From positions 1-64,000 of the forward strand of contig WGMR01000006.1 of NCBI GenBank assembly GCA_016124955.1: 64,000 bases of DNA. The letters are read 5' to 3'. The notes below the pieces were generated by a model that was given only the letters and a program-made list of their open reading frames with translations, searched no databases and was not told the DNA's origin. This document shows, in pieces, positions 1-9,243 of the stretch. The position numbers were made by a program, and so were the translations under genes. Position 1 is the first letter of the stretch; each line of letters starts with the position of its first letter. This stretch comes from Alphaproteobacteria bacterium (GTDB lineage Bacteria > Pseudomonadota > Alphaproteobacteria > UBA9219 > RFNS01).

Positions 1-1
1 A

Positions 2-77
2 TGGCGTCCCCTACGGGATTCGAACCCGTGTTGTCGCCGTGAGAGGGCGATGTCCTGGGCCTCTAGACGAAGGGGAC
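2..77 (-). tRNA. tRNA-Glu (anticodon CTC)
   Basis: The reverse complement folds into a complete 76-nt cloverleaf. The acceptor stem GTCCCCT pairs with AGGGGAC, the T-arm carries GGTTCGAATCC, and the 3' CCA is encoded (positions 2-4). The seven-base anticodon loop CTCTCAC places CTC at positions 34-36, which reads GAG (Glu). The body is nearly identical to canonical bacterial tRNA-Glu. It is transcribed leftward out of the window, so its terminator is not visible. Confidence 0.95.
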
Positions 78-312
78 GAGGGGCCGGAAGGCGGTTGTTG
101 TAGCCACACTGCCCCCGGCTAGCAAGCGAGCATAAAATCGCGGCTGCGCGCCGTTCGGCCGGAAACGCGTTTCTCGGCGAATCCGCAATACATATAACTG
201 GTTGATGTATATATGAAAACATTGTTTTTTGTTAATTCTTTCCCAGTTTGTTGTATGGTACGGGCACAATAAGAACCCATATCGTTTTTTTCGGATTTTA
301 AGGCCCCATTTC

Positions 313-1623
313 ATGTCAGAGCCATCAGCCGCACTTGCCGCTCCCGCACCCGAACCGGTCGATAATTTTGACGATGCCGTTGCACGCGCACGGCTGAGAA
401 AAAGTGCGAACCAAGCGAACCTGAGCCAGATCAGAAAGCGGCGCGGCGGCATCAAGCAATTCAAAAAAGACATAGCCGTTGAACCGCTCGCTTCGGAACA
501 GGAGCGCGCGCTGTTTGAAAAACTATGGGCCCGCGTCCCGGCTGAAAAGTTTCAGGACGAAAATTATACCATCAGGGAAGCGCTGAGGGATTACGGCGAA
601 GACCTTGTTGACGAATTTCGCACCGCCGGCCTGATCATGAAGGATGGCGACCCCGTTGATCGCTTCGCGCGCCGGGTCGATGAATATCACGGCAAGATCG
701 CAAGCCTTTTCACCGACCCGGACGAGGTCGGCCCGGTCGATACATACTTCTCAATCCCCAGCAAAAGCAATTTCGACCGCGCGCTGATGGACGAAATCGG
801 CCCGTACCGCGATTATTCGATCATGCTGCGCCACCCGGAAACGGGCGAAATCATCGGCGGCGTGGATTTCGTGGTCTATGCCCACAAGGAAGGCGTACCG
901 ACCGTACACACCAACTTTATTTTCACGGACCCGAAATTCTCGGGCATCGGGCTGATGGATCAGCTGCTGAAGATTCAGGACGAAGCGGTGCTCAAGTTCC
1001 TCGAGGAAAAGCGGCCAGAAGCGCTTGAACAGCACGGCGGCTTCCTGCGCTTCGGCGAGGTTGACGAACCGCATCTGATGGACCCGTATTATTATGCGCA
1101 GAACATGGCCAGCCTGACCGACCCGCTCGACAGGCTCGCCGCGGTAGGCGCGCATGGCTATGCGCCGCTGCGTTTCAACTATACCCAGCCCGCCCTCGAT
1201 GAAGGCGGCGAACCGGTCACAAGCATGCGGTACCATGCCTCTTTCCGCAATGTGGTGAAGAAAAAGGGCGGCTTCACTCTCGGCGCCGAACAAACGCCCA
1301 AAGGCGTCATGGTCTCCGTTCTCATCAAGCATTTCAATGCGCTGTTCAAACAGAACATAGTCCCGGTCGAAGGCGACACAAGCGTCGATCAAATGATGAG
1401 TCAGCTGAAACCGCTGGCGGAAGAAAACAAGTATATACCGACCATATCCGCAGAAAACCGCAAGGATTATGTTAAAACGTGGCGGCAGCGCATCGGCACC
1501 ATCATTAAAAGAATGAAAGGCCGCGAACTTACGGAAAACCGCACGATCGGCGAGATCTGGCACAACCGCGGCAAACTCGGGCTCGGATGGATGCATCTGC
1601 ACCGTCCGCGCGGCCCGGTCTAG
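313..1623 (+). CDS. GNAT-fold acetyltransferase-like protein, unknown substrate
   Basis: 436 residues from ATG 313; an upstream in-frame start at 229 is poorer because it reads through the AT-rich promoter region. Residues about 145-300 look like a GNAT N-acetyltransferase core. A strand-rich segment ends in HTNFIFTDPKFSGIG, where FSGIGLMDQLL takes the place of the Q/RxxGxG acetyl-CoA loop. It is followed by a long helix and a late motif GYAPLRFNYTQPAL of the type seen at the C-terminal end of GNAT proteins. The N-terminus (first 45 residues) is Ala/Pro rich then basic; the last 100 residues are Lys/Arg rich. No signal peptide or membrane segment is visible. It stands alone between tRNA-Glu and ettA, with its own AT-rich upstream region that includes an inverted repeat ATACAT-N11-ATGTAT (188-210). 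Substrate is unknown. Confidence 0.6.
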   Translation: MSEPSAALAAPAPEPVDNFDDAVARARLRKSANQANLSQIRKRRGGIKQFKKDIAVEPLASEQERALFEKLWARVPAEKFQDENYTIREALRDYGEDLVDEFRTAGLIMKDGDPVDRFARRVDEYHGKIASLFTDPDEVGPVDTYFSIPSKSNFDRALMDEIGPYRDYSIMLRHPETGEIIGGVDFVVYAHKEGVPTVHTNFIFTDPKFSGIGLMDQLLKIQDEAVLKFLEEKRPEALEQHGGFLRFGEVDEPHLMDPYYYAQNMASLTDPLDRLAAVGAHGYAPLRFNYTQPALDEGGEPVTSMRYHASFRNVVKKKGGFTLGAEQTPKGVMVSVLIKHFNALFKQNIVPVEGDTSVDQMMSQLKPLAEENKYIPTISAENRKDYVKTWRQRIGTIIKRMKGRELTENRTIGEIWHNRGKLGLGWMHLHRPRGPV

Positions 1624-1705
1624 CGCACGAACCCCACCCCTTCGTTAGACAACACCCGCGCCATCTGCTAAACGGCTTCCATACGAAAACGAGGCGGAAC
1701 GGCAA

Positions 1706-3382
1706 ATGGCTGCGCAATATATCTATGTGATGAAGGGCCTGACCAAGGCCTTCCCCAACGGCAAAAAGGTGCTGGACGAAGTCTGGCTCTCTTTCTACCC
1801 CGGCGCCAAGATCGGCGTGCTCGGCCCCAACGGCGCGGGCAAATCTACGCTGATGAAAATCATGGCGGGGATGGATAAGGAATTTTCCGGCGAAGCATGG
1901 GTGGCCGACGGCGCCACGGTCGGTTACCTGGCGCAGGAACCGGAGCTCGATCCCAAATTGACGGTCGAGGAAAACGTGATGGCCGGCCTGGCCGAAACCA
2001 AGGGCCTGCTCGACCGGTTCGAGGATGTCAGCAACAAGCTGGGCGAGGTCACGGACCCGGACGAAATGCAAAAGCTGATTGATGAACAGGCCGCGCTGCA
2101 GGAAAAGATCGATGCCGCCGATGCGTGGGACCTTGGCCGCACGGTTGAAATCGCGCTCGATGCGCTGCGTTGCCCGCCGGGCGATGCCGATGTGACCAAG
2201 CTTTCGGGCGGTGAAAGGCGCCGTGTGGCGCTATGCCGCCTGCTTTTGCAGAAACCCGATTTGCTGCTGCTTGACGAACCGACCAACCACCTCGATGCCG
2301 AAAGCGTCGCATGGCTGCAAAAGCACATCTCGGAATATCCGGGTGCCGTCATCCTGGTCACGCATGACCGCTACTTCCTCGATCTCGTGACCAAATGGAT
2401 CCTCGAGCTTGATCGCGGCAAGGGCATCCCCTACGAAGGCAATTATTCGGCATGGCTGGAACAGAAGCAAAAGCGGCTGGAACAGGAATCGCGCGAGGAA
2501 ACCGGGCGTCAGAAAACGCTGGCGCGCGAGCTGGAATGGATCCGCTCTTCCCCCAAGGCGCGGCAGGCGAAAAGCAAGGCGCGTATCACCGCCTATGAAA
2601 ACCTCGTGGCGCAGAACCGCGACCGCGCGCCCGAAAACGCGCAAATCGTCATCCCCGCCCCGCCCAAGCTCGGCAATGTCGTGATCGAAGCCGAAGGACT
2701 GCGCAAGGGCTTCGGCGACCGGCTTTTGATCGATAACCTTTCCTTCCGCTTGCCGCCGGGCGGCATCGTCGGCATCGTCGGGCCCAACGGCGCGGGCAAA
2801 ACCACGCTGTTCCGCATGATCACGGAAACCGATAAACCCGATGGCGGCACGGTCAAGATCGGCGAAAGCGTCCAGCTCGGTTACATCGACCAGAACCGCG
2901 ACGCGCTGAACAAGGACAAAACGGTGTGGGAGGAAATTTCCGACGGGCTCGATATCATCGAGCTTGGCAAGAAGCAGATGCAAAGCCGCGCTTATGTTGG
3001 CTCCTTCAACTTCAAGGGGCCGGATCAGCAAAAGAAGGTCGGCACGCTTTCGGGCGGCGAACGCAACCGCGTGCATATGGCCAAAATGCTGAAATCGGGC
3101 GCGAACGTTCTCCTGCTCGACGAACCGAGCAACGATCTCGATGTCGAAACGCTGCGCGCGCTCGAAGATGCGTTGATGGAATTTGCAGGCTGCGCCGTGG
3201 TGATCAGCCACGATCGCTGGTTCCTCGATCGCATCGCCACGCACATTCTGGCGTTCGAAGGCGACAGCCATGTCGAATGGTTCGAAGGCAATTATCAGGA
3301 TTACGAACTTGACCGCCACCGCCGCCTCGGCACCGATGCCGACCAGCCGCATCGCATCAAATACAAGCCGCTGACGCGCTAA
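1706..3382 (+). CDS. ettA: Energy-dependent translational throttle protein EttA (ABC-F)
   Basis: 558 residues, essentially full length for EttA (about 555 in E. coli). It has two ABC ATPase domains: Walker [10 protein letters not shown] near residue 40 with signature LSGGERRRV near 167, then GPNGAGKTT near residue 360 with LSGGERNRV near 449. Each is followed by a LLLDEP Walker B and the H-loop (THDR, SHDR). The linker [19 protein letters not shown] matches the P-site tRNA interaction motif that defines ABC-F proteins. There are no membrane segments, so it is a soluble ribosome-binding factor that gates the first peptide bond according to ATP/ADP. Starts at ATG 1706 behind GAGGCGGAACGGCAA. 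Convergent with corA, 7 bp apart. Confidence 0.95.
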   Translation: MAAQYIYVMKGLTKAFPNGKKVLDEVWLSFYPGAKIGVLGPNGAGKSTLMKIMAGMDKEFSGEAWVADGATVGYLAQEPELDPKLTVEENVMAGLAETKGLLDRFEDVSNKLGEVTDPDEMQKLIDEQAALQEKIDAADAWDLGRTVEIALDALRCPPGDADVTKLSGGERRRVALCRLLLQKPDLLLLDEPTNHLDAESVAWLQKHISEYPGAVILVTHDRYFLDLVTKWILELDRGKGIPYEGNYSAWLEQKQKRLEQESREETGRQKTLARELEWIRSSPKARQAKSKARITAYENLVAQNRDRAPENAQIVIPAPPKLGNVVIEAEGLRKGFGDRLLIDNLSFRLPPGGIVGIVGPNGAGKTTLFRMITETDKPDGGTVKIGESVQLGYIDQNRDALNKDKTVWEEISDGLDIIELGKKQMQSRAYVGSFNFKGPDQQKKVGTLSGGERNRVHMAKMLKSGANVLLLDEPSNDLDVETLRALEDALMEFAGCAVVISHDRWFLDRIATHILAFEGDSHVEWFEGNYQDYELDRHRRLGTDADQPHRIKYKPLTR

Positions 3383-3389
3383 TTGCGTA

Positions 3390-4424
3390 TCAGAGCCAGC
3401 CGCGCCGCTTGAAATATATGAACGGGATGATCGCGGAAACGATGATCATGACCCACGCCAGCGCATAACCCCACGGTTCGTGCAATTCCGGCATATGGTC
3501 GAAATTCATGCCCCACACGCTGGCCAGCAGCGTGGGCGGCAGGAAGCCGACGGCGGTAACCGAGAAGATCTTGATGATGTTGTTCTGCTCGATATTGATC
3601 TGGCCGAGCGTGGCATCGAGCAAAAAGCCGGATTCGTGTGCCAAAAACTGCGCATGGTCGCTGAGCGAGCGCAAATCCCGGTCCAGAGTTTTAAAGCGCG
3701 TCAACTGCTCGCCGTGCAAGCGCGAAGTCACGATAGGCCCGAGGAACGCCATCATGCGCGTCAGGCCGGAAAGGCAATCGCGCACGCGGTGCACCATATC
3801 GCCCGATTGGCCGATGCCGCGTAAAATCTCGTTCAACCGTTCGGAATGATGCGGCCGTTCGCGGTCGGAACGGCGGCGGCGCACGCGCGGCGCGTGTTCG
3901 TCTTCCAGCAGATTGCTGCTGCCCGCCGGGTGGAACACCTTGCGCGAAAGATCATCAACATGCTTGCCGATCAGCTCGAGAATGTCGGCGGTGCGGTCGA
4001 TGATTGCATCGAGCAAGCTGAGCATGCCGTCATCCACGGTGGCGAGCAGATCGGGCTGCTTGCGCACGCGGTGCGCGAACACGTCGATCGAGCGCGGCTC
4101 GGCGAAACGCAGGGTCACGAGGCAATGCGGCGCGAGCACGATCGTAAGGTCACTCACGCCCGGGTTCGGGGTTTCGGCGCCGATCAGCACCGCCGTGGTC
4201 AGGTACACGGCATTGCCTTCGGTATAAAGACGGCTCGAAGCTTCGATCTCCTCCATCTCCGACATGGTCGGCAGATCGATGCCAAGCGCCTTCGAAACCG
4301 CTTCGCGCTCGGCTTCGCCCGGCGTCAAAAGATCGACCCAGCAAACATTGGCCGGCAACGGGTCATTGGCCGTCAAACGCGTATCGTGGATCTGGCCGCT
4401 TGCACGGTAATAAGCCGTAATCAT
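3390..4424 (-). CDS. corA: CorA-type magnesium/cobalt channel
   Basis: 344 residues. The N-terminal two thirds is a soluble acidic alpha/beta domain. The C-terminus carries two membrane helices with the diagnostic CorA GMN pore motif (SVWGMNFDHMPEL, about residue 303) between them, and ends in a short basic tail (KRRGWL). CorA forms a pentameric inner-membrane channel for Mg2+ and also passes Co2+. A charged stretch rich in Arg/His near residue 185 (PRVRRRRSDRERPHH) is longer than usual and may lie in the cytoplasmic stalk. Monocistronic; start ATG at 4424. No Mg-responsive riboswitch is recognisable in the 39 bp separating it from the end of folD. Confidence 0.92.
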   Translation of the reverse strand: MITAYYRASGQIHDTRLTANDPLPANVCWVDLLTPGEAEREAVSKALGIDLPTMSEMEEIEASSRLYTEGNAVYLTTAVLIGAETPNPGVSDLTIVLAPHCLVTLRFAEPRSIDVFAHRVRKQPDLLATVDDGMLSLLDAIIDRTADILELIGKHVDDLSRKVFHPAGSSNLLEDEHAPRVRRRRSDRERPHHSERLNEILRGIGQSGDMVHRVRDCLSGLTRMMAFLGPIVTSRLHGEQLTRFKTLDRDLRSLSDHAQFLAHESGFLLDATLGQINIEQNNIIKIFSVTAVGFLPPTLLASVWGMNFDHMPELHEPWGYALAWVMIIVSAIIPFIYFKRRGWL

Positions 4425-4462
4425 GCTTGCCTCCCGATCGTTTGTTGCTGGCTAGGGTTCAA

Positions 4463-5353
4463 TCAAAGCGTAATGTTATGCTGCGCGCATGCTGCTTGTA
4501 GCGTATTTCGCAGCAAACAGGCAATCGTCATCGGCCCGACCCCGCCCGGCACGGGCGTGATGGCCCCGGCCACCGCGGCGGCTTCGGTAAAGGCCACATC
4601 GCCCGCAAGCCTGTTTTTGCCGGTTTTGGGGTCTTCGATGCGGTTGATGCCCACATCAATCACCGTGGCGCCGGGCTTGATCCAGTCGCCCTTGATCATC
4701 TCGGCCCGCCCGGCGGCGGCAACCAGAATATCGGCCTGCCTGCAAACATCGGGCAGATTCTGCGTTTTGGAATGGGCGATGGTGACCGTGCAATCGGCCT
4801 GCAGCAGCAATTGCGCCACCGGCTTCCCGACGATGTTCGAGCGCCCGACCACGACCGCATGTTTCCCCGCCAGGTTTTCATGCACCTCGCGCAGCAGCAC
4901 AAGGCAACCCGTGGGCGTGCAGGCCACGAGCGCGGGCAAGCCGGTCGCCAGCCGCCCGGCATTGACGGGGTGAAACCCGTCCACATCCTTGGCGGGTTCG
5001 ATGGCTTCGATCACCGCCTGCGCATCCAGCCCCCCAGTTGTTGTTTGTGGCAAGGGCATTTGCACCAATATGCCGTGCACGGCGCTGTTTTCGTTCAGCC
5101 GGCGCACGAGCTGCATCAAATCGGCCTGCTTGGTATCGGCCGGAAGATGGTGGGGGAAAGAAGCCATGCCAACTTCGGCCACCGCCTTTTCCTTGTTGCC
5201 CACATAAACCTTGCTGGCCGGGTCTTCGCCCACCAGCACGACCGCGAGCCCCGGCTGCACGCCGTATTTTTCGCGCAACACCGCGACCTGCGCGCCCACC
5301 TCGCCGCGCAATTTTGCCGCCACCGCCTTGCCATCAATCACGCGCGCAGACAT
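4463..5353 (-). CDS. folD: Bifunctional methylenetetrahydrofolate dehydrogenase/cyclohydrolase FolD
   Basis: 296 residues. Catalyses the NADP-dependent oxidation of 5,10-methylene-THF and hydrolysis of the methenyl product, supplying one-carbon units for purines and formyl-Met. Seen directly: the catalytic region YVGNKEKA with the active-site lysine, the PLPQTT loop, [10 protein letters not shown], and the NADP-binding stretch [14 protein letters not shown], all in family order. I chose ATG 5353, giving [12 protein letters not shown], because AGGGGG lies just upstream; a TTG at 5377 would run into yggT. It follows yggT by 13 bp on the same strand and is probably co-transcribed with it. Confidence 0.95.
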   Translation of the reverse strand: MSARVIDGKAVAAKLRGEVGAQVAVLREKYGVQPGLAVVLVGEDPASKVYVGNKEKAVAEVGMASFPHHLPADTKQADLMQLVRRLNENSAVHGILVQMPLPQTTTGGLDAQAVIEAIEPAKDVDGFHPVNAGRLATGLPALVACTPTGCLVLLREVHENLAGKHAVVVGRSNIVGKPVAQLLLQADCTVTIAHSKTQNLPDVCRQADILVAAAGRAEMIKGDWIKPGATVIDVGINRIEDPKTGKNRLAGDVAFTEAAAVAGAITPVPGGVGPMTIACLLRNTLQAACAQHNITL

Positions 5354-5366
5354 GCCCAAGGGCCCC

Positions 5367-5678
5367 CTATACGCCAAGCGCGAATGCGAGGCGTTGAATG
5401 ACCATCCGCAAGAACATGATCCCGAAGATCACGATCAGCGGCGAAAGATCGACCCCGCCGATGGCGGGCAAAATGCCGCGCACGCGGCGCAGCACCGGTT
5501 CGGTCAAACGGTGCAGGAAATCCCCCACCGCATAAACGAAACGGTTGCTTGTGTTGACGATGTTGAAAGCGACAAGCCAGCTAAGAATGACCGAGGCGAT
5601 CAGCACCCACACGTAAAGATCGAGCACCATGTCGATCACCGTCAAAAGCGGCCCAAGAATGATATCGAAAAGCCCCAT
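5367..5678 (-). CDS. YggT-family integral membrane protein
   Basis: 103 residues with two clusters of hydrophobic helices: an N-terminal one ([20 protein letters not shown]...SVILSWL) and a C-terminal one ([16 protein letters not shown]). Between them is the conserved YggT element [18 protein letters not shown]. Members of this family are small inner-membrane proteins linked to osmotic tolerance or cell division in some bacteria; a biochemical role is not established. Start ATG 5678 is preceded by GGGGGA at good spacing. The frame stays open further upstream (to 5741), but that part is Ala/Arg rich and lacks a ribosome-binding site. Directly upstream of folD in the same direction. Confidence 0.88.
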   Translation of the reverse strand: MGLFDIILGPLLTVIDMVLDLYVWVLIASVILSWLVAFNIVNTSNRFVYAVGDFLHRLTEPVLRRVRGILPAIGGVDLSPLIVIFGIMFLRMVIQRLAFALGV

Positions 5679-5851
5679 GGCGTTCCCCCAAAGAAAAAGC
5701 GCGGTTGCAGGCAAGTTAGCCGCCCGCGCCCGCGCTGGCAAGTTAATTTATGCTTCTTTATCAATATGATAGCTATTTGTTCGAGCCGCTTCGTCCCCGC
5801 GCGACCGCTGCGGGGCGGAATCGGCGGGGAGCGGAAAAACCGCATCGGCGC

Positions 5852-5881
5852 TTGCACGGACGGCGCGAAAATGGCTATTAC
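5852..5881 (+). promoter_or_regulatory. Predicted sigma-70 promoter of tRNA-Ala
   Basis: TTGCAC (5852-5857) and TATTAC (5876-5881) are separated by 18 bp. A start near 5888 would give a 14-nt leader ahead of tRNA-Ala. The same N18 spacing is seen before tRNA-Arg and tRNA-Val in this window. Confidence 0.4.
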
Positions 5882-5901
5882 TGTCGTCCGTTTTCTGGAA
5901 C

Positions 5902-5977
<76 letters not shown>

Positions 5978-6015
5978 CCCTTCGCCTCCATGTGATAAAG
6001 TTACACAGGACCTTT

Positions 6016-6468
6016 ATGGCCATGGACATTTCCCAGATCATCTTTCCAGCAATACTTGGCGCATTAGGCTTTTTTATATCGCACTTCCTAGTTTACCCTA
6101 TCTTGGAACTTGAAAAACTCCGGCAGGAAATTCATCAAAAAATTATAGAATATGGAAATATTTGGGGACTCCCACAACAAAATCACCCTGAATTTAAATA
6201 CTTTATTGAGCGCATGAGAAATGCCGCCAACGACTATCGTGTCCTCGCATCCCGCTTGGAGGCATTTCAAGAGAATGTTGAGAATTATTGCCCAGCCAAG
6301 TATTTCCTAGTGGAACACAGGGGATATAATTTTACGGATGCATGTAAGGGGTTATGGGCTCTGGAATCTGATGCATTAGAACCAGAAAGTGAGTTTAGAA
6401 ATGAACAAATAGATAAAATTAGAAAAGCACTAAAAATTAGAAACGTCTCAGAGAAGACAAGACCATAA
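6016..6468 (+). CDS. AT-rich orphan membrane-anchored protein next to tRNA-Ala
   Basis: 150 residues from ATG 6016 (AGGA five bases upstream). The codons are conspicuously AT-rich (many AAA, ATA, TTA, AAT), unlike every neighbouring gene. The N-terminus has one long hydrophobic stretch (IIFPAILGALGFFISHFLVYPI, split by glycines), followed by a charged, probably helical cytoplasmic part (LEKLRQEIHQKIIEYGN) with aromatic and acidic residues. No conserved domain is recognised. The gene starts 38 bp after the 3' end of tRNA-Ala(CGC), a common site for integration, which together with base composition suggests horizontal acquisition. I do not see an integrase or a second copy of the tRNA 3' end on its far side, so any island has decayed or was very small. 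Confidence 0.7.
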   Translation: MAMDISQIIFPAILGALGFFISHFLVYPILELEKLRQEIHQKIIEYGNIWGLPQQNHPEFKYFIERMRNAANDYRVLASRLEAFQENVENYCPAKYFLVEHRGYNFTDACKGLWALESDALEPESEFRNEQIDKIRKALKIRNVSEKTRP

Positions 6469-6479
6469 ACAATATATAA

Positions 6480-7001
6480 TTATCTCCCCCTCCCCCTCTT
6501 CAAATCTTCGTCTGCGATACCGCCCGGCATGATCGGGCGGGGAGCGTGGCGGCCGAGCGTGATAAGCCGGTCATACATCACCATCGCGCCGGCGATCCCG
6601 ACATTCACGCAGAATTTGGTGGGGATCTTCACGATATGCGCGCAGCGCGCCACCATTTCAGGCGAAAGGCTGCCAAGTTCGGGCCCCAGAACATAGGCCG
6701 CCTGCTGCGGGTGGCGGAAGCTGGGCAAATCCACCGCCTCGCTCATCAATTCAATGCCAACAAGCTGGCAATCTTCCGGCAGGCGCATGCCCGCCACATC
6801 TCTGTACTTATAAAAAGGCAAATGCCCGCCTGCGTGGGATGTGTCGGTGGCGTTCAGCTCGGCTTCGCTCAGCGCGGCGTTGACGGTGAAGAAAAAGCTG
6901 GCGCCGAAGGCATGGGCCGAGCGCACGAGGTTGCCCACATTGCCCGCCTTGCTGATGCTTTCAACCCCGATCCCGAAATAACCGCGCATAAACGCCCCCA
7001 T
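6480..7001 (-). CDS. TrmH/SpoU-family (SPOUT) RNA 2'-O-methyltransferase
   Basis: 173 residues from ATG 7001 (GGAAAGG upstream); ATG 6989 (MRGYFGIG) is an equally possible start. The fold is recognisable from the SpoU motifs: motif 1 KAGNVGNLVRSAHAFGA near the N-terminus (N..N..R..A..FG), motif 2 YVLGPELGSLSPEM, and motif 3 KIPTKFCVNVGIAGAMVMYDR, which forms the trefoil-knot SAM site. It lacks the N-terminal substrate-binding domain of RlmB, so the RNA target (tRNA or rRNA) cannot be named. It is divergent from the thioesterase at 7078, with only 76 bp between starts. Confidence 0.85.
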   Translation of the reverse strand: MGAFMRGYFGIGVESISKAGNVGNLVRSAHAFGASFFFTVNAALSEAELNATDTSHAGGHLPFYKYRDVAGMRLPEDCQLVGIELMSEAVDLPSFRHPQQAAYVLGPELGSLSPEMVARCAHIVKIPTKFCVNVGIAGAMVMYDRLITLGRHAPRPIMPGGIADEDLKRGRGR

Positions 7002-7077
7002 AAGCGGCCTTTCCACGGCAGGCCCGAGCCGGTACACTTGCAATACATCATCCTAACGCAGCTTGCACGCGCCATCC

Positions 7078-7509
7078 ATGTCAAAGCTTGACCCCGCCTT
7101 TCTCGCCCGCGCCACCTATAAATTCTGGCATGACGACCAGGTGCGCTTCAGCGACCTTGATGCGCTTGGCCACGCCAACAACCTTTCGATCGCCCAGTAT
7201 TTCGAGAATATCCGCGTCAGCATGTTCATGAAGGCGATGCCGGAATGGCCGCATTGCAACGGCATTTTCGTGCTCGTGCACATCAGCGCCGATTATCTGA
7301 GCGAGCTGCATTATCCCGCGCTGGTGCAAACCGGGCTGAAGGTCACCGGCTTCGGCGCCAGTTCGATGAAGATGGCATCGGCCGTCTTCCGGGATGAAAC
7401 GGTGGTCGCTGCCTGCGAAACCGTTTCCGTCTTCATCGATGAAACCACGCGCAAGCCGGTCACAATACCACAGGATATGCGCGGCAAAATCCTCGCCATC
7501 GCGGGCTGA
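7078..7509 (+). CDS. Acyl-CoA thioesterase, 4HBT hotdog fold (YbgC-like)
   Basis: 143 residues, the normal size for a single-hotdog 4-hydroxybenzoyl-CoA thioesterase family member. The catalytic signature is DQVRFSDLDALGHANN (Asp and Gly-His-x-Asn), followed by the hotdog helix ISIAQYFENIR-type segment and the strands QTGLKVTGFGASSMKMA. Likely hydrolyses a fatty acyl or aromatic acyl-CoA in the cytoplasm; the substrate is not predictable. The start ATG 7078 has no clear Shine-Dalgarno. The stop codon is two bases before the downstream RNA methyltransferase start (7512), so the two are translationally close. Confidence 0.85.
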   Translation: MSKLDPAFLARATYKFWHDDQVRFSDLDALGHANNLSIAQYFENIRVSMFMKAMPEWPHCNGIFVLVHISADYLSELHYPALVQTGLKVTGFGASSMKMASAVFRDETVVAACETVSVFIDETTRKPVTIPQDMRGKILAIAG

Positions 7510-7511
7510 AG

Positions 7512-8582
7512 ATGACAAACGCGGTTTGCCGGCATTTTCCCGCCTGCGGCGGCTGCCGCCTGCAGGATATGGCGCCCGAAGCCTACCGTGCGCACAAGCT
7601 CGCGGGCGTGTGCGAACAGCTCGACCGCACCGGGCTTGCACATATTGCGCTTACGGGCCCGGAAAGCAGCCCGCCGCGCACAAGGCGGCGCGCGGCTTTT
7701 GCGCTGCGCCACACCTCTTCGGGCATCGTCGCCGGTTTCAACGGCTGGCGCAGCCATGACATTATCGATCTGCAGGAATGCCATATTCTGTGCCCCGCGC
7801 TGTTCGCGCTGCTCGAAAAACTGCGCGCGCATCTTGCCGCCTGGCTGCCCAAAGGTAAAACCTGCGATGCGCGCGCGACCTTGATCGGCGATGATATAGA
7901 CCTCGTGCTCGTCGGCGGCCCGCCGCTTGAACTGGAACAGCGCCGGCAACTCGCGGCGCTGGCCGAAAAACTGGGCGTCGCGCGGCTCGGCTGGCGCAAG
8001 TGGGATCGCGGCCCGACCGAGCCGGTCGCGCAGCTGCGTCCGCTCATGGTCACTTTTCCGCACGGCAGCGTGCGTTTCCCGCCCGGCGGTTTTTTGCAAG
8101 CGACGGCGGAGGGCGAACGCGCGCTGGCCAATATCGCCGTCGCGGCAACGGCAAAAGACCGGAAAATCGTTGATCTTTTCTGCGGCATCGGCACCTTCGC
8201 GCTTTCGCTTGAACCGGAAAAACAAATCTATGCGGTGGATGGCGACGAAGCCGCGGTCGCGGTTTTGCGCGAAGCCGCGCGCGCCAATCTGAAGGCGGAG
8301 GCACGCAATCTTTCCGGCAACCCGCTCGATGTGCTTGAGCTGAAAGGCTATGACGCGGCAATTATCGATCCGCCGCGCGATGGCGCGCGGGCGCAAATAC
8401 GGCAACTGGCGAAATCAGCCGTGCGGACCATCGTCAGCATAAGCTGCGATGCCGCCAGCTTCGCGCGCGATATGAAAATATTGCACGACGGCGGCTATCG
8501 TTGCGAAAGCGCGCATGTGGTTGACCAATTTTTGTGGTCAGCCCATATCGAATTGGCGGCCGTGGCCGAACGCGCAGGATAG
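7512..8582 (+). CDS. RumA/TrmA-type 5-methyluridine methyltransferase
   Basis: 356 residues. The N-terminus carries the Fe-S cysteine cluster CRHFPACGGC with a fourth Cys in CHILCP (about residue 95), typical of RlmC/RlmD. The SAM domain shows VDLFCGIGTFAL (motif I) and IDPPRDGA (motif IV). The catalytic cysteine lies in VSISCDAASFARD near the C-terminus. These enzymes methylate C5 of uridine in 23S rRNA. The N-terminal TRAM domain of classical RlmD is absent, so it resembles the shorter RlmC-like forms. Expressed behind the thioesterase. Confidence 0.88.
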   Translation: MTNAVCRHFPACGGCRLQDMAPEAYRAHKLAGVCEQLDRTGLAHIALTGPESSPPRTRRRAAFALRHTSSGIVAGFNGWRSHDIIDLQECHILCPALFALLEKLRAHLAAWLPKGKTCDARATLIGDDIDLVLVGGPPLELEQRRQLAALAEKLGVARLGWRKWDRGPTEPVAQLRPLMVTFPHGSVRFPPGGFLQATAEGERALANIAVAATAKDRKIVDLFCGIGTFALSLEPEKQIYAVDGDEAAVAVLREAARANLKAEARNLSGNPLDVLELKGYDAAIIDPPRDGARAQIRQLAKSAVRTIVSISCDAASFARDMKILHDGGYRCESAHVVDQFLWSAHIELAAVAERAG

Positions 8583-8590
8583 CCGGCGCG

Positions 8591-8935
8591 CTACTTCTTT
8601 TCTTCGGCCTTTTCGCCTTCGGCGGCTTCACCTTCGGCGGGCTTGGCCTTTTCCGGATTGATGGTGATTCCGGCCTTTTTCAGCTCCGTGACGATGCCTT
8701 GCGCGTGCTTGTTGCCCGCTTCCGCGAGATGCAGGGTGCCGACCGCCAGCGCATCGAGCTGGCCTTGCACCTTCGCGCCGCGTTCGACGGAAACCTGCTG
8801 GCCGTCGTAAACCTTTTTCAACGCAGCGCGGTCGATCAAAATCTGCTGCATCTGAAAGCCAACAAGAATAAAAAGCGAAAGCGCGAGCGCGGCAACAAGC
8901 CACAGCAAACGATCAAGCGTTACCTCGGTCTTCAT
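8591..8935 (-). CDS. Small single-pass membrane protein B of a paired operon
   Basis: 114 residues: a short cytoplasmic N-terminus (MKTEVTLDR), one membrane helix (LLWLVAALALSLFILVGFQM), a roughly 60-residue helical periplasmic part and a Lys/Glu/Ala-rich tail ending in EKAEEKK. No known domain recognised. The upstream partner (8938-9243) has the same architecture and ends two bases before this start, with GGAAAG at the end of the partner gene serving as ribosome-binding site. The soluble parts share a weak pattern (LxALA...LKxxGI/L), which suggests diverged duplicates. The tail overlooks the rRNA methyltransferase gene but reads in the opposite direction. Confidence 0.7.
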   Translation of the reverse strand: MKTEVTLDRLLWLVAALALSLFILVGFQMQQILIDRAALKKVYDGQQVSVERGAKVQGQLDALAVGTLHLAEAGNKHAQGIVTELKKAGITINPEKAKPAEGEAAEGEKAEEKK

Positions 8936-8937
8936 GG

Positions 8938-9243
8938 CTACTTTCCTTTCTTGGTATCGGGCGCGGGGGCGGCGGGCTGTTCATCCGCGAACTGAAGGCC
9001 CTGTTCCTTCAGGAACGCCCTGACCTGCGTGTCCTTTTCCTTCACGGCGGCATTGGCGAGCGCCTGCAGCAAGCTCTGATAGACCTGCGCGAAGGTGTTT
9101 GCGGCATTAATCTGCTGGCTGCGCTGGCTGATATCTGTCTGCAACGAACGGTTGCCGTTGACGAATATGACGTTGGCCAGAACCATCAGCAGCGTAAGTC
9201 CGCTGATGATTGCGGCGGCAAGAAACGTAACGCGGTTGTTCAT
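8938..9243 (-). CDS. Small single-pass membrane protein A of a paired operon
   Basis: 101 residues. N-terminal membrane helix FLAAAIISGLTLLMVLANVIF followed by a Gln-rich helical region (SLQTDISQRSQQINAANTFAQ), then a charged region and a Pro/Ala/Lys tail. ATG 9243 is chosen over ATG 9249 because GGAG sits seven bases upstream of it. First gene of a two-gene operon with the similar protein B. The layout (short N-terminus inside, helical domain outside, flexible charged tail) would suit a periplasmic scaffold or a chemoreceptor-like stub, but nothing in the sequence proves a function. Confidence 0.7.
   Translation of the reverse strand: MNNRVTFLAAAIISGLTLLMVLANVIFVNGNRSLQTDISQRSQQINAANTFAQVYQSLLQALANAAVKEKDTQVRAFLKEQGLQFADEQPAAPAPDTKKGK

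Noticed and set aside
6469-6480. A repeat of the tRNA-Ala 3' end beyond the AT-rich gene, which would mark an integrated element.
   Set aside because: I searched the sequence up to the next gene by eye and found none.
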